Assembly (NCBI GenBank): GCA_024734495.1
Contig: JALMQS010000913.1
Span: 1 to 64,000, forward strand
Direction: 5' to 3'
Length of the DNA: 64,000 nucleotides
Origin: Forficula auricularia
Lineage: Eukaryota; Arthropoda; Insecta; Dermaptera; Forficulidae
Within the stretch, counting starts at the first letter, position 1. The number at the start of each line of letters is the position of its first letter. Shown piece by piece: positions 52,359 through 63,131 of this stretch. The position numbers and the translations under genes are program-made. Below the pieces are notes generated by a model, which did not search any database, was not told the origin of the DNA, and worked only from the letters and a program-made list of their open reading frames with translations.

Positions 52359-52369
52359 TAAATATTTAA

Positions 52370-52919
52370 TCTTGTATACGATGATTTATAAATTTATATC
52401 AAAATGAATAATGAAAAATATAGAATGAGTTTAAGAAATAGATAAAGAGTAAAGCTTTTACTATTTTTAAGGCTATAATTGCTGACGAGAAATAATGGAT
52501 TATTAATATTATTATGTACATAAATCTAATTTAAAAATATAAAAAAACGTTAAAAACAATTTTAAAAGCTCTTTTTGCTGATGAAAATGTGAATTTTCAA
52601 ATAAATTACTTATCTTTGATGTGGCAACAGTCAAAATCAGTGAAAAAAGAAAGACAGATTTCCAACTTGTATTTATATTTCGTTAATTAATTTGTTTATA
52701 TCCGGGAAAATTTCTCAGTGATTCTCTTAAGGGCATGTGCAAAACAGGTAATATGCAGATGTCCCAAACCACCATAAAGGTTTTTGTGAAAGTATACATG
52801 GTATAAAATTCATGTAGAAAGAAGAGCAAATGAAAAAAGTTGCCAAAACTTCAAAAAACAATTATCTTATCTTATCTTATCTTATTAAATGATTTAAATG
52901 ATTTAAATGATAATTCTTG
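52370..52919. other. Spacer with microsatellites and one arm of a distant inverted repeat
   Basis: CTTAT repeats (about 52865-52890) and three GATTTAAAT units (52889-52915). At 52711-52742 lies a 32-base sequence whose exact reverse complement is at 56792-56823. No gene. Confidence 0.6.
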
Positions 52920-53300
52920 TAGATATATCCAAACGGTTTCTCAAAAACAGCTATAACGATTTCTCTAAAAATTGGTGTACTTATCAAGTCTCATGAGTTA
53001 TTACTTGTGTCAAATTTTTAATCCGATAGAAATGAAGGAAGGGGGTGTAAATTAGTAATGTCGTAAAATAAATATTTTAATCGTTCATATCTCGTCTTCG
53101 GAAAGTCGCAGAGGCTTGAAATTTGAAACTAAAGCTATCTAGAGGCTAGAAGAAATACCACAAGATTTTGGTTAAAATCGAAGTACCGGAATGTTTACGT
53201 ACGTAAGAATGTACCCCCCTGCGTTTCGCAACCATAAATCCCAGAGCTACGAAATTCGAAATTTAAGCTCGATATAGGCTAGAAGAATTACAGCTCTTCC
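52920..53300 (+). repeat. Family D internal fragment (copy D5)
   Basis: It contains CAAGTCTCATGAGTTATTAC, GGAAGGGGGTGTAAATTAGT, CATATCTCGTCTTCGG and GTTTACGTACGTAAGAATG, in an order found across D1 and D2 but without the family termini. Confidence 0.7.
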
Positions 53301-53820
53301 CCCATAGAAGAAGAAATAAGTCTATTATGTTGGCAACTAAAAAATAGAATATGTAAAAATATTTCCCCTAATTCAGGGCTGTCCAACCTGCGGCCCAGAT
53401 CAGCAATTAATGCGGCCCGACATAAAAGTAATAATTTCCTTAAAACAGATAAATATTTGATACGATTCGACCCGATATTTTTTTTTCTAAAATAAGAAAT
53501 TAGAAAATCCACTCAAAAAGTTTCGAAGAATAAAAGGCAGATTTTCAATTTTGAATGTGAAAAAATTTATCGGGATTTTCGAAAAAATAATCACAATTTC
53601 GGCATATTTTGAACAATTTTTATTAGATTTAAATATTTTAACTGCAAACTTTCTGATTGAATGTATGCCACTGCAAATCAGACATTGAAGTGTAATGTCT
53701 CTTTATTAAACTTTCATAAACATTATCTATCCAGAAACAAAGATTCCCCTCCTGCCTTCACAATCATTATTCACTTTTTAGAAATATGAATCTAAACCAA
53801 AACATTCTGTCAAAAAACAG

Positions 53821-53972
53821 GCCAAGTTCGAAATAGTGGTGAAATCTAGTGTGTAGCCAAGTTAAATTCGCCAAGAATAATTAAGTTGAGAGATCTACTA
53901 TTTTCTTAATTTAATTATTCTTGGCGAATTTAACATGGCTACATTAGATTTCACTAATTTTCGAACTTGGCC
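53821..53972. repeat. Palindrome inside the hAT element
   Basis: Arms of ~65 bases (AGGCCAAGTTCGAAATAGTG... and its near-exact reverse ending CTTGGCCT) around a ~22-base centre. A related TCGAACTTGGCCTG lies at 54592. Confidence 0.8.
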
Positions 53973-53980
53973 TGTTTTTA

Positions 53981-54240
53981 ACCGACTTCAAAAAAGGAGG
54001 AGGTTCTCTATTCGACTGAATTTTTTTTTTTTAACAAATAATTTTGGTTGAGATTTCTTTTCTTTTTGTAAGCTATGAGGAAGCCCGTTGATCCAAAGGA
54101 CTAGATTTTTATTTTTGCCCCCGCCTCCATTATGAGTGGTTAGTTTTTGCATTTATAGCCTTCAGGGGAACCACAGAATATGTATACAAAATTTGGTTGA
54201 GTTTGATCCAACGGGCTAGAATTTTCATTTTTTATCCCCC
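53981..54240 (+). repeat. Family C 5' piece followed by a minisatellite unit
   Basis: ACCGACTTCAAAAAAGGAGG at 53981 matches the C1 start. At 54120-54240 one unit of the ~115-base minisatellite appears in reverse orientation (ACAAAATTTGGTTGAG and GGTTAGTTTTTGCATTT). Confidence 0.65.
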
Positions 54241-55319
54241 CCCTTTGAAGGGGTTGAAAGATAGAAAGTTTGAATTTTTGGAATTTTTCCTTTGTTTGTG
54301 TCCCAAACTCTTCCAGCAGGCGAAATTTCATGATGCTGGAATGATTGGAAGTACCCTACACGTTTTGATGACCTGTCAGTGAGTGAGTGCCAAAATTAGC
54401 TATTTTCTCAGGTCCATATCTCAGAATCTATTTAAGATATATTATTGAAATTTGGTCCTCTCCTCAAGATGGACTATACATGTGTATAATTTCAGCTCTG
54501 TATCTCAAATGGATTCCGAACTGTAGGGGATCGAAATTGGCTCGAAATGGTTCGTGTAAATAGCGTACATCGTGTACGGCCAAGCTAATGCTCGAACTTG
54601 GCCTGCGCACTCTTTACGCTTTGATTTACATATACTTACCTAAAGCTATTTTCGAGAATAAAATTCACTAAAAGCAAAATTATAAGCTCAGCTATCAGGT
54701 GACAAAAATAATCAAATTTAGAATAATTAAAAATCACATTTCATCTCATATTTCCATTTTTTTAAAATATTTATTATTTCAGTAATTAAAAATAATTAAT
54801 CTAGAACAATGACTAAAAAGTGCGTAGATAGAATGAATGATCTCTCTTTATAGCAGCTCAAGGATTCAAATACAAGTTCAGACTTGTTTTTGACTAGTAG
54901 AAGTTAATTTCTTAATTTCTATTAGTCTAGGAATGGCCTTTTGACTATTGCACTTGGACTAATTGGATACTCATTATTATATATTTATAGAGAAAACATT
55001 CAATTAATTCAAGAATTTGGAACTGTTAAGAAATAATAATTAAACTCGATATATTTCTAAAAGACTTCAAATTGCTAATAGAAGTACATAGATAAATGAT
55101 TTAAAAACAAAATCCTGAAGGAAAAGAACTCAAAGATTATAATCTTATGTTATTTTTGCTTTTTTTGTCTTGGTGGATATCATTATATTACATTATTATT
55201 ATTAGCTATATATTTTGATTAACAAATTTCAATGGAATTACTAAATTTTATATGCGGCCCGAGGCATTTGTTCTTCCTTCAAATGGGGCCCGTGTAAGCC
55301 AAACACCCTCGCCCTAATT

Positions 55320-55595
55320 CATAACGACGCGACGTCTTTTTAAAATAATTTAAAAAATTTATTAGTTTATAAACTACATATTTATTTCTATTTTATTGAT
55401 TTATTTTGAACTCCCTCGAAACTAATATAAGCTGCCCCCCCCCCCCTAGTTCAAATCCTGGGTACGCCAATGGGTTTGTACATTGATAATTTAATCGTAG
55501 ATGTATTATATTCTGAGGAATTAACCCCATTTTTAATTTGAAGCCAGGAACTGGAGAAAACTAACGCTTAAAGTACCTAGCATTTAGTAAATTAA
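55320..55595. other. Spacer
   Basis: AT-rich with a C run near 55435. Nothing recognised. Confidence 0.5.
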
Positions 55596-55674
55596 TCATT
55601 AAATTGAAGGGTTGGTTTTGTCACAAATATAATAAAACAATAATTTTAATAACTATTAGAATTATTTAATTGAT

Positions 55675-55714
55675 AACTATACAGTTTCGGTCACCACTGG
55701 TCGACCATCCTCAG
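55675..55714 (-). ncRNA. Hammerhead-like motif, P2 second copy
   Basis: CTGAGGA, GGTC...GACC, GAAA, CTGTATAGTT on the minus strand, same as 8248-8287. Confidence 0.6.
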
Positions 55715-56216
55715 TAGTTCTAAAAATTGAAATGAAACATTTATTTACATTTTTTCTTTTTATAGAGAATTATATAACACAAAATTTTTTTACAATAATT
55801 TGAAATCATACATACATCTCGTTCAAGAACCGGAATTTGTCATTTCACATGAAACATTCATTCTTAAATCTTCAATATAGATACATCACACAATTCATTA
55901 CAATCACACACATACATATATATAGCAACAATTTATAAAAACGTTTATCACTGAACTAGAAACTATTTTGAATTAATGATTATATTAAATACTATTTTCA
56001 ATTTTATTTTTTTCTAATTATCTCATTGCATCGTCAATTATTATACAATTAAAAAACCCATTATAAATAATCCATTCTAGAAACACATTATAAGTTAAAT
56101 TCATTCTTTATTTTTAATTTTTTATTGATGAAATATCAAAATACACATCTCCCTATTACATTTTTCTTATAAAATCAATACATGTTTAATCAATATACTA
56201 AATCAAATCAATATTC

Positions 56217-56680
56217 TCACAACAATGACACAATGAGACTATAACATTCTGATATGTTTTCAGAATCCATTTTGAAATTTACACAATTATCGATATCCTT
56301 CAATATATAAAGAGATTCTTTTATTTTTCTCTTGGTCCAATTTTTCTCATAATCTAGTATCTTAACTCCTTCAAAATCGAAACTATGCTCGTTGTCAATA
56401 GCATGAATGGATAACGCGGAGACCAATTTATTTCCATTAATCGATGAAATATGTTCTTTAATTCTTTGTCTCAAATGTCTTGAAGTCTCACCTATATATT
56501 TGTGTGTTTTATTATTTTTTTACATGAATCACAAACCATCTCATAAACAACCCCCATTTTATCAAGTTTTTCAAGATGAGTCTTATTATTGAATATGTTC
56601 ATGAGTGGCCTGCCAACACTGTGTACTAATTTTATGTCATTATTATTCAGAATTCTCAAGATTTTCGCAGATAAATCATG
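56217..56680 (-). pseudogene. PLE GIY-YIG region, frameshifted
   Basis: The minus-strand frame 56474-56217 (85 codons) gives the C-terminal part of the GIY-YIG domain (LRQRIKEHISSINGNKL onward), nearly identical to the end of the protein at 8789-9439. Upstream the sequence continues with the same gene (HKYIGETSR, CDSC and the linker), but a change near 56510-56520 (TTTTATTATTTTTTTAC here versus TTTTTTTATCTTTTTTAC in the other copy) breaks the frame. The protein would start inside the endonuclease, so the copy is dead. The high identity with 8789-9439 suggests that both inserted fairly recently. Confidence 0.8.
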
Positions 56681-56697
56681 AATATATAGTAAATTAA

Positions 56698-57052
56698 ATA
56701 GTGATTAAAAAAATTTAGTAGCAATATGGTAAAAGCTGGCATTATTCTAAAATGTTTTTTTGGAAACTTTAAACATATGGTATTACTTGTCTTGCACATG
56801 CCCTTAAGAGAATCACTGAGAAATCAAATTAATTAACAATGGTATTTTTCAATTTATAATTTTATATTGTTTTTAAAAATTGCAGTTAGAATTGAAATTT
56901 GGTTTATTTTATTCTAGGGGAAAAAAAGTATTTTTAAATTCTCTAAGCAAAGTTTCTAAATATAAGGATCATATGAACGGGCCATTGTCGCCCACTCCAG
57001 TAGTTACAAGATGGGGGGACCTGGAATGAGTCTGCTCTCTTTTATCGTTTTA
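56698..57052. other. Spacer with the second arm of a distant inverted repeat
   Basis: 56792-56823 is the exact reverse complement of 52711-52742. Otherwise AT-rich with no gene. Confidence 0.55.
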
Positions 57053-57388
57053 TCTATATATATAAAATTAAGGTTTTGTCTGTACATTGCTCCAAATCAC
57101 GCCAAATTTTGGTTGCACACGTTTCAAGCAAAGTTATGAACGAAAACAGCCTCAACAAAATTCCTGTCTGATGTCTGTCTGTCTGTATGTTTCCGTCGTT
57201 TCCGAAAAGTTGCTCACGATTCACGTAAAAACGGCTGAATGGATTATTATGAAATTTCATATTTACATCAGATGTCTTCTAACTTACGTTTTTAGCTATA
57301 TAATGTTTTGATATTTTGACCCCAAAAGGGGTTTGGGGGGACGCACGAATGAAAATTATCAAATAACTCCTAAAATATTGCAGCTAGT
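57053..57388 (+). mobile_element. Short Helitron, family I (copy I3)
   Basis: The clean 5' end TCTATATATATAAAATTAAG follows an A. The body matches I1 and I2 up to CAAATAACTCCTAAAATATT, then jumps to GCAGCTAGT, the family's 3' terminus (CTAG then T). The hairpin and minisatellite are deleted. Confidence 0.7.
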
Positions 57389-57457
57389 TTTATTTATAAA
57401 ATTGCACGAAATATGTTTCTTTTTTTCGTTAGTTCAAGGCGAAACATTTTTTAATAA

Positions 57458-57650
57458 TAAAAAAATTAGGTAAAATTGCATGGAGGGTTTCGCATAAATT
57501 AAAATAAAACAAAAGTGAGGTTAGATTGCGCTATATTTCGGGTTGTTAGTTTTCTGACTCCTGACGGCTAACAACCCGAAATATATCGCAATCTAACCTC
57601 ACTTTTGTTTTATTTTATTTTATTCGAAATCCATCTTGCAATTTTACTTA
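57458..57650. repeat. Palindrome with a degraded hammerhead-like centre
   Basis: Arms 57458-57537 and 57566-57650 (AAGTGAGGTTAGATTGCG / CGCAATCTAACCTCACTT). The centre reads CTGACGGCTAACAACCCGAAA, reminiscent of the CTGA...GAAA core but with the first box damaged. Confidence 0.65.
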
Positions 57651-57656
57651 ATTTTT

Positions 57657-58470
57657 ACTTTCACATTTATATTCTATAGAATATAATGGGAGAGTATTGC
57701 GATGGCCAGTCCGGGTCCTGACTCTTTGAGAGCTTGTATCTCGGAGATGAAAAAGTTGTCAAAGGAAGGGGTTGTAAATATTTGAATCGTTCATATCTCG
57801 TCTTCGAAAAGTCGCAGAGCCTTGAAATTTGAAACTTAAGCTATCTAGAGGCTAGAAGAACTATAACAAGAGTTTGGCTAAAATAGGAAAACCCGAAGTT
57901 GATGTTTACGTACGTAAGAATTTTCCCCCTTGCGTTTCGCAACCATAAGTCTCAGAGATACGAAATTCGAAACTTAAGCTTGATATAGGCTAGAAGGAGT
58001 AGATCAAGCTTTTAATTTTAACTTTTCATAATGTACATATTAAAATATTTGTTTAAGACCGCCCATTTAACTTTAGTGGATGTAGGCCACAACATCTGGC
58101 ATAATTTTTTGACGGCTGGCGTTTTTTGTATATAAAATGTAAACCTTTTCTTTTTCTTGTAAAGGGCTGCCCCCCTCTGCGTGGCGCAATAAACACAGTC
58201 ATTGAAATCGGAAGACCGGAAGTGGACATTTACATGAAAGAGTTTTTTTTTATTTTCTCAAAAACGGCTCCAACGATTTTTTTAAAAATTAGTGTATTTA
58301 TCAAGTTTCATGAATTATTAGTTGTGACAAATTTTTAAAAAAATCGTTGGAGCCTTTTTTGAGAAAATAAAAAAAAAACGAAATAAATAAAGGGTGTAAA
58401 TTGGTAGTGACGCGCTGACTTCAAATAAATGAAAATGTGAAAGTTGTGTGGTGAACACACCAGTTGATTT
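57657..58470 (+). repeat. Family D element (copy D2)
   Basis: ACTTTCACATTT at 57657-57668, AAATGTGAAAGT at 58433-58444, hairpin GTGTG/CACAC (58446-58460), end CAGTTGATTT. It starts a few bases after the preceding palindrome. An unrelated ~180-base insert lies at about 58015-58195. Confidence 0.83.
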
Positions 58471-58673
58471 TATTATTGTAATATGTTTCAATTGTCGAAA
58501 TTTTAGAAAATTTCTCGGCAGCAGTTGACAAACTGGAAACAATTAATCAAAGACTGGGAAAGAAGAAATTATTAATTGAAAAATTAGAAAATGTTTTGGG
58601 GAAAAACTCAGAAGTTTTTCAAGATTTATAGATAGATATAGATTATATATTATTAAAAATTATTATATATTAT

Positions 58674-58837
58674 TAAAAAATGTAAATAAATGTTTCATTT
58701 CAATTTTTAGAACTACTGAGGATGGTCGACCAGTGGTGACCGAAACTGTATAGTTATCAATTAAATAATTCTAATAGTTATTAAAATTATTGTTTTATTA
58801 TATTTGTGACAAAACCAACCCTTCAATTTAACGAAAA
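58674..58837 (+). mobile_element. 164-bp P2 mini-insert with hammerhead
   Basis: Flanked by ATTATATATTAT (58662-58673 and 58838-58849), a 12-base but low-complexity duplication. It is one arm of the P2 terminal region, from TGTAAATAAATGTTTC to CCTTCAATTTAACGAAAA. Confidence 0.65.
58716..58755 (+). ncRNA. Hammerhead-like motif in the P2 mini-insert
   Basis: CTGAGGA, GGTC...GACC, GAAA, CTGTATAGTT. Confidence 0.6.
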
Positions 58838-58849
58838 ATTATATATTAT

Positions 58850-59944
58850 GTATTATATTTATAGATTTATAGCCCTTCATTGAGTGGATTCAATTGATTA
58901 AAAAAAAATTAAAAATCGCTCAATATCGTAGAGTATTTTGCTGATCAAAATAAAACATTATTATTATCTTGATGTAATATGAGACAGCAACAAAAATCAT
59001 GCTTAATTATCTTCATAGGCAATCAAAACTGTGAGTAATTGAGCTGTTATTCTCTTATCAGTTTACTCTCTCAATTTAGAGTGTTGGTAATTTTGTTTGT
59101 TACAAAATCACGAGAGCAATTGCCTAGCAGAAAATAGTAGTCGGAAACCAATAAATTGGCCGACACCCTTTAAATCGATGAAATATAAATTCTCCAAAGC
59201 TGGGAATGAGTTTTCCAAATAAATGAATCATTGCAGGATCATATAGGGGCTTAGAATATATTTACTTTATTCCATTTTAAATAATGTTTGAAATTGATAT
59301 CACGTAGGAAATATATTTATGTACTTATTATAATATATTTATGTATTTAATGTATTTTCTGTAGGTAAATATGTAGAGTTCGGACTAAGTAATTATTAAA
59401 TATTCAAATTGAATTGTTTAAACATTTATTTTATTTAATATAGATCATTATGGTGGTAGATTTTTCGTTGATTAAATAAATAAATAACAGTACAAAAAAG
59501 ATTCAAGTTGTATCTTTGGTTTTCCCCACGTTTATATTTACACTTGGCAAATAGTCTTTGAAATATTCGGCTCAGTAAAAATATTTTGTCAAGAATTGTG
59601 AATTAGTTCAATAAAGCAGAAAATGTTTTTCCAACGAAATATTTTTTATGTTTAATAATTTTAACATTTGGCTGAAATTCTTGAAAAAATAGAAAATACG
59701 TTAAAAATAAACATTGTGTCAAAAGAAATTATGGAGCTCCCCCCCCACAAAAAAAAAATTAACTTTTATTATTTTTTTAATTTCAATTATCCTTTTCTAA
59801 ATCAGTGGTCTCCAAATTGGCGTAAGCGAGTCGATACATGGAGTTACGTCATGCCTATTTAATGAATAACAAATATTAATTTTTCAATTTTTCACTCTCT
59901 TCACGATTGGTGGATGAGACTGAAATGCGAGTACCTAGTTTATT
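58850..59944. other. AT-rich spacer
   Basis: No gene or window repeat recognised. An A/C homopolymer patch lies at 59738-59757. Confidence 0.5.
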
Positions 59945-60480
59945 AAGCACAGCTACCGTTTGGTTCTACTTATGTTACCTTTATTTTTTATAATGATATT
60001 GATATAAGAAGAAGTTGCACCAAAGATATACAACCGCTGTAGTCCGCAGTGAACGTTTGTATCGTGAAAATAAGAAGAGACATCAGAGATTGGGTCGGAT
60101 TGAAGGTATCTGTGGATGCGGGTCTTGAAAGACTGATGGTTATATGTAGCTGGAAAGTCGGACAGGGAAAGAGCGTTCCCTCTAGAAGTCATAGGGATAA
60201 ACGAATTGGCGAATGAATATGCTCGGTTAGTGTAGGGTGTTGAATCTTAGAAAATCGTGTATTTCGCGCAAGTGAAGGTTTTGGAGGGATTATTGATTTT
60301 ATCTTGTCAGATAACAAATACCATGGTAATATCTATAAAAAAGGGAAAGCGCGGAGACAGTTCTATGATGCGATAAAGTCGAGAGTGTCAGTTAATGCGG
60401 GATCTCCTATCAGTTTGACAGCTCGACTTTGAATTGCATCCGAAGGGTGAACCGCGATTGGAATTATTTGTACACGTCTT
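59945..60480 (-). pseudogene. LINE 3' end (reverse transcriptase C-terminal domain)
   Basis: The minus strand encodes, across three frames, the conserved tail of a Jockey/R1-like LINE protein: SRAVKLIGDPALTDTLDF (about 60430-60380), LFYRYYHGIC (about 60330-60300), then NRAYSFANSFIPMTSR and LSDFPATYNHQSFKTRIHRY (about 60220-60100). The longest open piece is 60192-59953. The catalytic region is missing and at least two frame changes are needed to read it, so it is a dead, 5'-truncated copy. A shorter scrap of the same type may lie at 1200-1275 on the plus strand. The clade call is from the motif pattern only. Confidence 0.75.
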
Positions 60481-60858
60481 TAAAATTATTTGGAATTATT
60501 TTGAAATTCATTAGATAATGCCCCTTCATCTATTGTCTTCTACTTGGAAATGAAAGTGGAAGTGGAAGTATGTGTACACGTTATTACGTCGCGGTTCACC
60601 CCTCGATTGTATCCAAGGCAGCAAGGGAATACCTGAAGGCCCTCTCTACAGATGCAAGAAGAAACATTTGAATAACCAGACCTTGGTATCGCTGTTTCAG
60701 AAACCATCAAAACAGAATTTTCTATATTGTTCAATAAATGCAGTCCCATTAAAATGTAATGTGAACTTTGAGACTGCATTTGTTAATAATTAAGTGACAA
60801 AAATAAATGTGTGTAAGAGGTTTATAAAATAAAACAGTGTATAATAATAATAATTTGA
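60481..60858. other. Spacer
   Basis: The small frames 60572-60793 (plus) and 60540-60779 (minus) have no recognisable domain. GGAAGTGGAAGTGG-like repeats occur near 60550. Confidence 0.4.
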
Positions 60859-60955
60859 GTTAAAAATAAAATAAAATGAGAGAGTCTTCTGTTTTTTAAA
60901 TATAAAAAAAAAAGATAAAAAACAGAAGACTCTCTCATTTTATTTTATTTTTAAC
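60859..60955. repeat. Near-perfect 39-bp inverted repeat
   Basis: GTTAAAAATAAAATAAAATG, AGAGAGTCTTCTGTTTTTT pairs with its reverse complement at 60917-60955 around an A-rich loop. No terminal features of a known family. Confidence 0.85.
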
Positions 60956-61091
60956 CTAAAATAAAAACAATTCTGTTACCATCGACAGTGAAATCTTTTA
61001 TTCAACTAATAATAATAATTTGTTTGGTTATTATATTACGTGATACATTAGGCTTATTTCCTCTTTACACTACTTATTAATACATACAATT

Positions 61092-61435
61092 CAGTGGTGT
61101 GGGGTCTATGGATGCTGTGGATGCGACGCATTCCTAAAAGTTCATACATTTAGAGTATTTTCATAAATATCGACTTCAAAATTTCAAGAGAATCTTTAAA
61201 TTTTCAAATTATTATCCGTTATTTTAAATATTTCTATAAAAATATTTTTTGTTTTGAAAAGTATATTGGTTCTCGGAATGAAATAAAATTGCTGCATAGT
61301 TTCAAGGGACAAATAAAATGAATGATTTTTCCGAAAAGGGTGTGGATAGAAGATTTGAAGTCTCTGCCTGGTATATTTTCCAGTTCAATCATTTCAAAGA
61401 CAAGTCCAGGCGAATTTTAGTCGAATAAAAATTAA
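61092..61435 (+). repeat. Family F repeat (copy F2)
   Basis: Starts CAGTGGTGTGGGGTCTATGG and matches the reverse of 13371-13727 along most of its length. 60956-61091 is AT-rich spacer. Confidence 0.7.
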
Positions 61436-61471
61436 TTGTTTTTGATACGAATACAACGCAGCTGCTGTGAT

Positions 61472-62126
61472 TACTTATAAAATTTCCCCACCAAATTTAG
61501 CATTTCACAGAGAGAAGCCAATCTATTCTTATTTAAGCAAGGTTAGATAATCTATTTTAATTAAATTGGATAAATTTTAAAGAATTTAAAAAAAGTATTT
61601 TTATACTGTAGAGTAAAGTACTTTAAAATATAATTTTACTAAAAACTTTATATACAATATTTTTTGAGGTCCTCAAGGTACTTAAATAAAATATTAAATT
61701 ACATTCAAATTAGTTAAGCCATTTTCAAGATATTTAGAAAAAACTAAAAAAGTACTAATGTTTTGTAAGCCGATATGTACCAAAAAATAATCAGCGCTTT
61801 ATTTTGTTAAAGTAATGGTAGGTTTCCAATTTCATTTTAAACGATTGAACGGTGTGGAAAAAATAGTCAAGGAAAAAAAGGAATCCATACATACCTACAA
61901 ACCCACATACATGCCCACGGACTAAATGAAAAAGTCGCATATTTTGGCCTCTGGACGAGACATTTTTGACAAAACCGTCAGGTCATTAAATTCAACCTGA
62001 TTGAATATTTCAATTTGTGACTTTGGTTGAGACATGGGTTCAGTGGTAAAGACCTGAAGACCCTTTGAAGTCACACTTGGCTCCATAGCGATTACAATAC
62101 TTTATCTGCTTCGCATTGGATAAAGT
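61472..62126 (-). repeat. Family A, 5' half (copy A6)
   Basis: Reverse match to the first ~650 bases of A3/A4, ending TTGGATAAAGT at 62116-62126. It is more diverged than the other copies and lacks the 118-base repeats. Confidence 0.8.
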
Positions 62127-63131
62127 AAAAATGTTATTTTACTATTCACCTTCTTTTAGTTCACCCTTTATATTTATGAGAATTAATATTTTTTAAAAGC
62201 TACTTGTAAAAATTACTAAAAATATATAACTTATACAAAAGAATATCTAAAACTGAATACAAACAGAATGTTCAGATTTATTTGATTATACTATATACAG
62301 TAGGGATTATAAATTCAACTAAAATAAAGCTATTTTTTTACCTTTTTGAACAAAAAAAAAAAATATAGGTTTGTCTAAGGATTACTAATTTTTATGATTC
62401 TATTTACTTTTCTATATTTGCATGTGAAAAATAGAACCCTGGAGTTATTTTACTTAATGAATGGAACACTTTGCATTTGAAGCGATTAATAAGATTATTA
62501 AGATAATGAAGGAAATTTTCGGTTGAAAAAAGATAAATTCTCAAAATTATATAACTCTTCATTTATATAATTCTAAATATTGACTGTTCAAAATGTGGGT
62601 CAGATCAAACAAAAGCCTATAGGTGGGGAATTTTCGCCGCCTCCTTCTACTTCCTCTGAAGATAGTAAAATTATACTTAGCTAGTACTTAAGTTAAATTA
62701 GATACTCACTATGATTATACCAAATTTAATCGAAATTCGTTAAACCGCCTGAGCTGGAGAGATTTTCAAAAATTCGAAAATTTGCTGATAAATGAGTAGT
62801 TTTTAAATAGTTAGAGGTCAAATGTTGAAAAATCCAATTCACTCTTAATTTATATGATTCTATAAATTAACGGTGGAAAATTTGGACTTGGTCAAACAAA
62901 AAAAAAACAACTTTTCATTTTTATAATATATAGGCAGGGCTGTCTGTAGTGGAGGGTATTCGGAGGTATTCGGCGTCTACCCTGTGGTTTGATTTGAACA
63001 AATAGTGTATTCCGTGAGCTAGTTGAAAATTTAAAACATTTTGAGACATTAACTTTTAGAATATTTACATAAATATTTTAAATTCAATTTCAATTTGATT
63101 GTAAAATAATAATTTTTTGTTTTATTATATA
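62127..63131. other. AT-rich spacer
   Basis: No gene. A GC-richer patch around 62935-62990 (GGCAGGGCTGTCTGTAGTGG) has no match here. Confidence 0.5.

Larger units (their letters stand above)
53374..55311 (+). mobile_element. hAT family G element, non-autonomous, with exact 8-bp duplication
   Basis: Flanked by CCCTAATT (53366-53373 and 55312-55319). It starts CAGGGCTGTCCAACC; the 3' end reads AAGCCAAACACCCTCG, with one base extra compared with CCCTG. It contains a palindrome (53821-53972), a family C fragment and one minisatellite unit. It has no transposase, only short frames. This is the best-preserved G copy in the window. Confidence 0.85.
55596..56686 (-). mobile_element. 5'-truncated PLE, family P2 (second copy)
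   Basis: Flanked by TAGTAAATTAA (55585-55595 and 56687-56697), an 11-base duplication. It matches 8166-9260 closely: terminal region with hammerhead, then the GIY-YIG end of the ORF. It stops in the linker region and has no inverted arm, unlike the first copy. Confidence 0.83.
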
